From positions 1 through 30,085 of IMG/VR virus record IMGVR_UViG_3300027833_000165: DNA of 30,085 nt; one strand, written 5' to 3'. Below, piece by piece: positions 26,073 through 30,085 of the stretch. Below the pieces are notes generated by a model, which was not told the origin of the DNA, did no database searches, and worked only from the letters and a program-made list of their open reading frames with translations. The DNA comes from a virus. How positions within the stretch are numbered: the first letter of the stretch is position 1; each line of letters starts with the position of its first letter. Position numbers and translations under genes: made by a program.

Positions 26073-26571
26073 TGTAATAATTTTTAATGAATTCTTCTGC
26101 TTGAGGTTTTAATTGTTCTTGTAAGTTATTTATCTGGCTCTGTACCAGTAGCAATATCTGTTCGTTTAGATCTGCTTTTGTAATATCCATCTGATCTTTA
26201 AATAAATCATAAACATCTTTAGATGGAACATTAAGTTCTAAGGGCATTGTAATTGTATTCTTAGCGCTAATCTTCTTTAGCATCTCTAACATTACGTTTA
26301 ATTCGCCAGTTGGTTGAGTAGTTTTAGTTTCAGTTACTGGTTCTATTGCAACCTCTTTTACAGTTTTAAATGATTTAGCTAATGAAGCTGCGTTATCTTC
26401 ATCTCTAGCCTCCATTAACATTTCACCAATTAATGCGGTTGCACATTTAGTACCATCAGTAAAAGTAGTAAACTGACCTTCAGTTCCTTCTACTATAACT
26501 GTATCTCCAGCACGTTCAGTCTTAACCCAAACGTAAGTTTTTGCTTTTTGTTTTTCTGTTTGTTCAGACAT
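25975..26571 (-). CDS. Unknown phage protein (198 aa)
   Basis: I choose the ATG at 26571, not the in-frame Met codons at 26589 or 26643. It leaves a 4-nt gap after the upstream 77-aa gene, and the protein begins MSEQTEKQKAKTYVWVKTER, a natural N-terminus. Residues 12-60 look globular and beta-rich (TVIVEGTEGQFTTFTDGTKC). A Thr-rich linker follows, then helices around 120-165. The last 30 residues are Ser/Thr/Asn-rich and lie within the 98-nt overlap with the next gene. No family is recognised. The protein probably belongs with the four small genes downstream. Confidence 0.72.
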   Translation of the reverse strand: MSEQTEKQKAKTYVWVKTERAGDTVIVEGTEGQFTTFTDGTKCATALIGEMLMEARDEDNAASLAKSFKTVKEVAIEPVTETKTTQPTGELNVMLEMLKKISAKNTITMPLELNVPSKDVYDLFKDQMDITKADLNEQILLLVQSQINNLQEQLKPQAEEFIKNYYNGKTKRRVSATDTGATTSNRSSSNTASDIPTY

Positions 26572-26575
26572 ATCT

Positions 26576-26809
26576 TTATTTTTTGTCATTAACCTGATCA
26601 AAATCAAACTCGATTTGACCAGTTGTTCTATAATTATACTCACGATTTAGAAATTGTTTAATAAAGTCCATAGATTCAGGTGGACCCATGATCGCATCTG
26701 CCTTAAAATACCTAGCTTTCCAGAATTCTGTAAACTCTTCATTGCCCTTTTCTTTTAGGCTTTCTTTTAAGTAATCTAGATCTGGAATGTGTAATTTGTT
26801 AAACCCCAT
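26576..26809 (-). CDS. Small unknown protein (77 aa)
   Basis: The open frame extends upstream to 26893, but that part runs antisense-free through the end of the oxygenase gene. The Met at 26809 gives a compact protein starting MGFNKLHIPDLDYLKESLKE, 7 nt after the oxygenase stop. It contains FTEFWKARYFKADAIMGPPE and ends with an acidic tail. It looks like a small globular helical protein. I do not recognise the family. Its position in the oxygenase-helicase-deaminase run suggests co-expression rather than a structural role. Confidence 0.72.
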   Translation of the reverse strand: MGFNKLHIPDLDYLKESLKEKGNEEFTEFWKARYFKADAIMGPPESMDFIKQFLNREYNYRTTGQIEFDFDQVNDKK

Positions 26810-26816
26810 ATTTGTT

Positions 26817-27392
26817 TTATTTAGTGTTAAAGAAAAATGTTTGAAATAATCTACCGTCCTGTAGATCTTTACCAAAGTAATCCATTGAAGCATGAAATAA
26901 GTCTCCTTTATAGAATACTGCTCTATTATACTTATTACCTACTTGGTCAATTAATTCCCATTTAGTATAATCTTGTCCATCATTATTAATTAGTTCAGAT
27001 AAGGTATCATTACGGCTACCATTTGCTAATCTTGGCATCTTGTAAGCTCCTGTTGGCTTATGTCTATAAATACCAGTACCACCAGATGCGGGCGCATCCG
27101 GAGTTAAGTAAACTACACCAGCCCATTGGTTCCAGCCATCAGCATGAATCCATGTTCTATCGCTAGCAGTGGTATATTGATATGCACCACAGTAAGTATC
27201 AGCTCCTAAGGTTTCCGTATCCATCTCAGCTCCTACGATTTTAGAAATCCATTCAGCTATATTGTCATTTAAAAATGATTTTGTTCTATGGCCTGGGTAA
27301 TTACCATCCACATCAAAATCTTGTTTTAGTGCATACGCTCTTACCTCATCCACATTAGAGTAAAAGTTATCGCAAATAATTAAGTCTCTCAT
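26817..27392 (-). CDS. DUF6445-type 2-oxoglutarate/Fe(II) oxygenase-like protein (191 aa)
   Basis: The 2OG/Fe(II) dioxygenase facial triad is visible on a double-stranded beta-helix pattern: H83-A-D85 in TWIHADGWNQWAGVVYLTP, the distal H167 in FYKGDLFHASMDYFG, and a candidate 2OG-binding R181 in GRLFQTFFF. The N-terminal IICDNFYSNVDEVRAYAL is typical of DUF6445 proteins, which are frequent in phages and marine bacteria. The insert with SGGTGIYRHK (103-112) is also seen in that group. The substrate is unknown; protein, nucleotide and metabolite hydroxylation are all possible. The helicase stop TAA directly abuts its ATG with no gap. Family call is by motif. Confidence 0.8.
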   Translation of the reverse strand: MRDLIICDNFYSNVDEVRAYALKQDFDVDGNYPGHRTKSFLNDNIAEWISKIVGAEMDTETLGADTYCGAYQYTTASDRTWIHADGWNQWAGVVYLTPDAPASGGTGIYRHKPTGAYKMPRLANGSRNDTLSELINNDGQDYTKWELIDQVGNKYNRAVFYKGDLFHASMDYFGKDLQDGRLFQTFFFNTK

Positions 27393-29126
27393 TTAGTATA
27401 TTGTTTTAAGTCTTTCTTCAAACGAAGGTGGGAATAACCCTTTTTTATTTATCAAGCTTCTAAAGCACGCATCCAGGATATATGTTACTGCCCAATCGTC
27501 TTTAGATCTAACAGATCGTCCAGCTCCTTGCTGTATTGCAATGCCCGTTTTCCAATCATACCAATCTGGAAATGCAGACATCTTAGCTTTTACAAGCGGA
27601 TCTCCTAGAGAAGGATATGGTACTTTAAAAAAGATTTGAAATCTAGATTTGTCATCTTTTAAGTCTAACCCTTCTAATAGTGATGGTCCCATAAGTATTT
27701 TACCATCCTGTTCATTAAAGTTTCTAATTGCCCCTTGTCTCTCCTTGGCTAAATCATAGGTGATGAAATCAAAACTATGTTTAGAATGTTGATTGATGTA
27801 GTTTGTGAAATTGTAGGAACCGGCGTGAATAATTCCACTTTGTCCTTTGTGTTTCTCTAAGATCTTATCCAGAGTCTTAACTACATGAGGGAGATTTTGT
27901 TCGCGTTCCCTAAAAGACAATTTGTGCCTATTAATGAAAACCACGGGGGATTTTTTGTAATCAAAATTATTACTCATTCTAATAACTTTAGCATTACCCA
28001 TTTTAGTATGTTTTGCATAAGATCTAATATCACCTAATGTTGCTGACATAAAGACTTTAAAGCCACTTTTCTTTTGTAAGAATTTATCAATCATCATTGC
28101 CTCTTCCAAACATAAGAATTTAGTTTCAGTTTCTTTACGATCAATAACAATCGCGTCCATACCAAGTTCTTTAATTATATCATGATAGTCATCAAACTTA
28201 CACCATATATCTTTTAGTCTATCGAGTCGTCCAAAAAAAGTCTGCCAATCCTTAGGGACATCTCCCCCTTTGAATCTAGACTTACTTTGTTTTAGGGCTG
28301 CCGATCTGACCTTGCGGTAAACCACGGCAATACCTCTGAATTCTCTGATGTGGCTCATCAACTCCTGGTGATCGTCTTCCCGCATTAAGCGGTCGACTAT
28401 ATCTTCTATTCTGTTCTCAGATACCCAGGCAGCACTAATGGCCTGTTTCTGTATAAACTTGTTTACCTCTTTAAATATCTTACTGGTTGTTCTGTCTATT
28501 CTAGGACTAAAGTGTGATTGTACTATACTGTCTACCTTATGTGCTTCATCAAAGAATACAAAGTCTCTCTTAGGAAATGGTACCTCTCTGTCTTGTTCTT
28601 GCATCTTATCCTCTACATAATTCCTTTGTATTAGATAGTATGAATAGTTGAAGAGAGCTACAGGTAGCTCCTTCGCGCGCTTTCTGCCCTGAAGATACCC
28701 ACAGGTTCCCCAGCAAGGTAATTTCTCTGCAGCTTCATACCCAATCCCTTTCATCTTACAATCAGCAAGTGAGAATGGCAGATCATTTACGTTACAATTA
28801 TAGTTGTCTACTCCTCTTATACTTGGCCAATTAAGTTTTAGCCTTTTAAAGTCTTCTTCATATTGATCTTGTAGCATTAGATCAGAGGTTACTAAATAAC
28901 CTCTTTTACCCAGTTCTTTTAGGACGTGCGCGGACCACATAGCAATTAGTGATTTACCACTTCCAGTTGGGGCATCTAAAATAATAGTCCCTTCTGGATC
29001 TTCAAGATAATGATTGCAGATAGCTTCAATAACTTCTCTCTGTCCCTCTCTGAATTTGAAATCTTTTCCAAACGTACCAGTGACAAGCGCCTCATTAATA
29101 ATAGCGTCTACTCCGCGTTCCAACAT
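27393..29126 (-). CDS. DinG/XPD-like superfamily 2 DNA helicase with Fe-S cysteines (577 aa)
   Basis: This is a predicted ATP-dependent 5'-3' DNA helicase. Walker A is APTGSGKS (52-59), preceded by FREGQREVIEAI. Walker B is FFDEAHK (D193-E194-A195-H196). Four cysteines between motifs I and II (C111, C123, C138, C142) are placed like the Fe-S cluster ligands of XPD/DinG/Rad3. Later motifs include FMSATLGDIRSY and QQGAGRSVRS (532-541), the motif VI arginine fingers. The arrangement differs from T4 Dda and UvsW, which lack the Fe-S domain. It overlaps the dCMP deaminase by 19 nt and abuts the oxygenase, so the three form an operon. A role in replication or repair is inferred from the family. Confidence 0.85.
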   Translation of the reverse strand: MLERGVDAIINEALVTGTFGKDFKFREGQREVIEAICNHYLEDPEGTIILDAPTGSGKSLIAMWSAHVLKELGKRGYLVTSDLMLQDQYEEDFKRLKLNWPSIRGVDNYNCNVNDLPFSLADCKMKGIGYEAAEKLPCWGTCGYLQGRKRAKELPVALFNYSYYLIQRNYVEDKMQEQDREVPFPKRDFVFFDEAHKVDSIVQSHFSPRIDRTTSKIFKEVNKFIQKQAISAAWVSENRIEDIVDRLMREDDHQELMSHIREFRGIAVVYRKVRSAALKQSKSRFKGGDVPKDWQTFFGRLDRLKDIWCKFDDYHDIIKELGMDAIVIDRKETETKFLCLEEAMMIDKFLQKKSGFKVFMSATLGDIRSYAKHTKMGNAKVIRMSNNFDYKKSPVVFINRHKLSFREREQNLPHVVKTLDKILEKHKGQSGIIHAGSYNFTNYINQHSKHSFDFITYDLAKERQGAIRNFNEQDGKILMGPSLLEGLDLKDDKSRFQIFFKVPYPSLGDPLVKAKMSAFPDWYDWKTGIAIQQGAGRSVRSKDDWAVTYILDACFRSLINKKGLFPPSFEERLKTIY

Positions 29127-29614
29127 ATAACCTCTTTTACTTCGATACCTGCACGTTCTAGTAATTCTACTCCTCCCATATCTCTATAGTCTTCTGAATA
29201 GAATACTCTTGCAATACCTGCTTGAATAATTAATTTTGCGCAATCAAAACATGGACATGTAGTTACATACATATCTGCTCCTTCTGAGCTTAGTGTTGAT
29301 TTGCTTACTTTTGCTAATGCATTTGATTCTGCATGTAAGACCTCTCTTTTAGTTACCTCTTTAGAACAACAGCCATCTTCACATGAATAACCCTTTTCTT
29401 CTAATACTTTTTTATGGTTATCATTCTCTATCTCTCTAACCTGTATCTCTTCACAGTCGTTTTCGAACTTATGTGGCGTACCATTATATCCAGTTGATAT
29501 AACTTGTGTATCTTTCACAATAATACAACCTACGCGCCTACGTTTAGCATAGGATAGTTTGGCTATTTGATAAGCCATCTGCATATAAATTAAGTCTACT
29601 GGTATTCTAGGCAT
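29108..29614 (-). CDS. dCMP deaminase, T4 cd-like (168 aa)
   Basis: The enzyme converts dCMP to dUMP for dTTP synthesis. The zinc catalytic motifs are present: HAE (94-96) in REVLHAESNALAKV and PCFDC (121-125) in VTTCPCFDCAKLI. GYNGTPHKFENDC (42-54) matches the loop that in T4-type enzymes takes part in dCTP/dTTP regulation. A Cys-rich insert (C54, C78, C82, C83) could hold a structural zinc, as in larger dCMP deaminases. Length is near T4 cd (193 aa). The start at 29614 lies only 2 nt beyond the U-tract of a strong terminator hairpin, and no Shine-Dalgarno is present. The helicase start lies within its 3' end. Confidence 0.9.
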   Translation of the reverse strand: MPRIPVDLIYMQMAYQIAKLSYAKRRRVGCIIVKDTQVISTGYNGTPHKFENDCEEIQVREIENDNHKKVLEEKGYSCEDGCCSKEVTKREVLHAESNALAKVSKSTLSSEGADMYVTTCPCFDCAKLIIQAGIARVFYSEDYRDMGGVELLERAGIEVKEVICWNAE

Positions 29615-29616
29615 AT

Positions 29617-29657
29617 AAAAAAGAGTCTATGTTACTATTGTTATACATAGACTCTTT
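29617..29657 (-). terminator. Intrinsic terminator hairpin abutting the deaminase start
   Basis: On the minus strand, a perfect 13-bp stem pairs AAAGAGTCTATGT (29657-29645) with ACATAGACTCTTT (29632-29620) around a 12-nt loop. It is followed by a T-run of six (29622-29617), partly within the stem, then ATATG, of which ATG is the deaminase start. It lies 29 nt after the stop of the right-edge gene. Because the U-tract touches the start codon, the hairpin may also control translation of read-through transcripts. Confidence 0.8.
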
Positions 29658-29686
29658 AAAAAGTTTAATTCGATGATACTCAAATA

Positions 29687-30085
29687 TTAAAACTCAAATG
29701 GGATATAGTCATCATCTTTTTCCATACCGTACCAGACACCTTTGTCTTGCCAGTAGATCCATCCGTACTTATCGTCGATAACTACTTCAAACTTACCTTT
29801 TGGCATCTCCACGCTCTTCTTAGGAGCTCTGGCAATATACTTAAGTACAGGTACTCCATCGTCCCATGTTTTCTTAGTAGATCTAGCATCAACTATAGCG
29901 CCATCACCAAATCCATGGTGAAATTCAGCACCTTCAATTTCTTGTGCTAACATCATAGTTGGAGTAGCGTCTGCTTCAGTTAAAAATGACTCATTTTCAG
30001 GTCTTACTCTTTTATACTGTGCTTCTAGTTCTTTAAATTCCGCTTTAAGTTTAGAAGGAATTCTTTTCTTAATACCCCAGTTGTC
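29687..30085 (-). CDS. Unknown phage protein, 5' end beyond the window (132 aa visible)
   Basis: An ATG at 29956 would give 89 aa, but the same frame stays open for 43 further codons to the window edge, through plausible protein sequence (DNWGIKKRIPSKLKAEFKEL; RPENESFLTEADATP). The gene is therefore partial at its 5' end. The visible part has a Lys-rich helical start, then a beta-rich domain with GFGDGAIVDARSTKKTWDDG, then KFEVVIDDKYGWIYWQDKGV and a very acidic, aromatic end (MEKDDDYIPFEF). No family is recognised. The terminator that follows marks the end of its transcription unit. Confidence 0.75.
   Translation of the reverse strand, partial: DNWGIKKRIPSKLKAEFKELEAQYKRVRPENESFLTEADATPTMMLAQEIEGAEFHHGFGDGAIVDARSTKKTWDDGVPVLKYIARAPKKSVEMPKGKFEVVIDDKYGWIYWQDKGVWYGMEKDDDYIPFEF

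Noticed and set aside
26572-26643. Upstream in-frame Met codons for the 198-aa gene
   Set aside because: They fall inside the 3' end of the 77-aa gene; the Met at 26571 gives a natural N-terminus and a 4-nt gap.
26810-26893. 28-residue N-terminal extension of the 77-aa gene
   Set aside because: It would overlap the oxygenase gene by 77 nt, and the extension reads as an out-of-frame shadow of it.
1-30085. tRNA genes, CRISPR arrays, insertion sequences, integrase or attachment sites
   Set aside because: No cloverleaf-like sequence, regularly spaced direct repeats, transposase motifs or terminal repeats were found by reading both strands.

Overview
This window is a stretch of a T4-like (contractile-tailed) bacteriophage genome. 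It has recognisable homologues or fold-level matches for the baseplate and hub: gp6/J-like, gp25-like, gp53-like, gp27/D-like and gp5-OB-like proteins, and two proteins with tail-tube-like C-terminal features. The DNA is AT-rich (about one third G+C by eye), stop codons are mostly TAA, and genes are tightly packed, often with 1-19 nt overlaps. None of the starts I inspected has a purine-rich Shine-Dalgarno sequence; the 20 nt before each ATG is A/T-rich. That start context is typical of Bacteroidota and their phages, so a flavobacterium-like host is my best inference, but it is not proven.

All genes but one lie on the minus strand, so the window reads right to left. At the right edge (30085-26576) is a nucleotide/DNA metabolism and accessory block: a gene cut by the window edge, a strong hairpin terminator, a dCMP deaminase, a DinG/XPD-like Fe-S helicase, a DUF6445-type 2-oxoglutarate/Fe(II) oxygenase-like protein and a 77-aa protein. 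Next (26571-24283) come five small unrecognised proteins in an overlapping chain. The hub/central baseplate operon (24228-16086) encodes a 582-aa tube-initiator-like protein, a gp53/LysM-like wedge protein, a gp27-like hub, a second tube-like protein with C-terminal 17-residue repeats, a gp5-like OB spike and a 653-aa structural protein.

The only plus-strand gene (15691-16089, 132 aa, unknown) lies between the hub operon and a phage ribosomal-protein-S1-like gene, in a small divergent/convergent arrangement. After S1 comes the second structural operon (14115-453): a predicted amidoligase with a C-terminal beta-helix/pentapeptide-like region, a neck-type structural protein, gp25-like and gp6-like wedge proteins, a small protein, a 916-aa gp7-position protein with PKD-like domains, a fibre-like protein and two large structural proteins. 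A further Ig-like adhesin or fibre gene runs off the left edge.

A shared element, GATATATAWW on the minus strand, lies 22-42 nt upstream of the first gene of each of the four minus-strand structural/S1 transcription units (at 418-425, 14141-14148, 15500-15507 and 24250-24257). It is a plausible phage late promoter. The most notable items are the amidoligase fusion inside the virion cluster, the four-repeat S1 homologue in a phage without Shine-Dalgarno sequences, this promoter motif, and the repeat-tailed hub protein whose last repeat is cut short where the spike gene begins.
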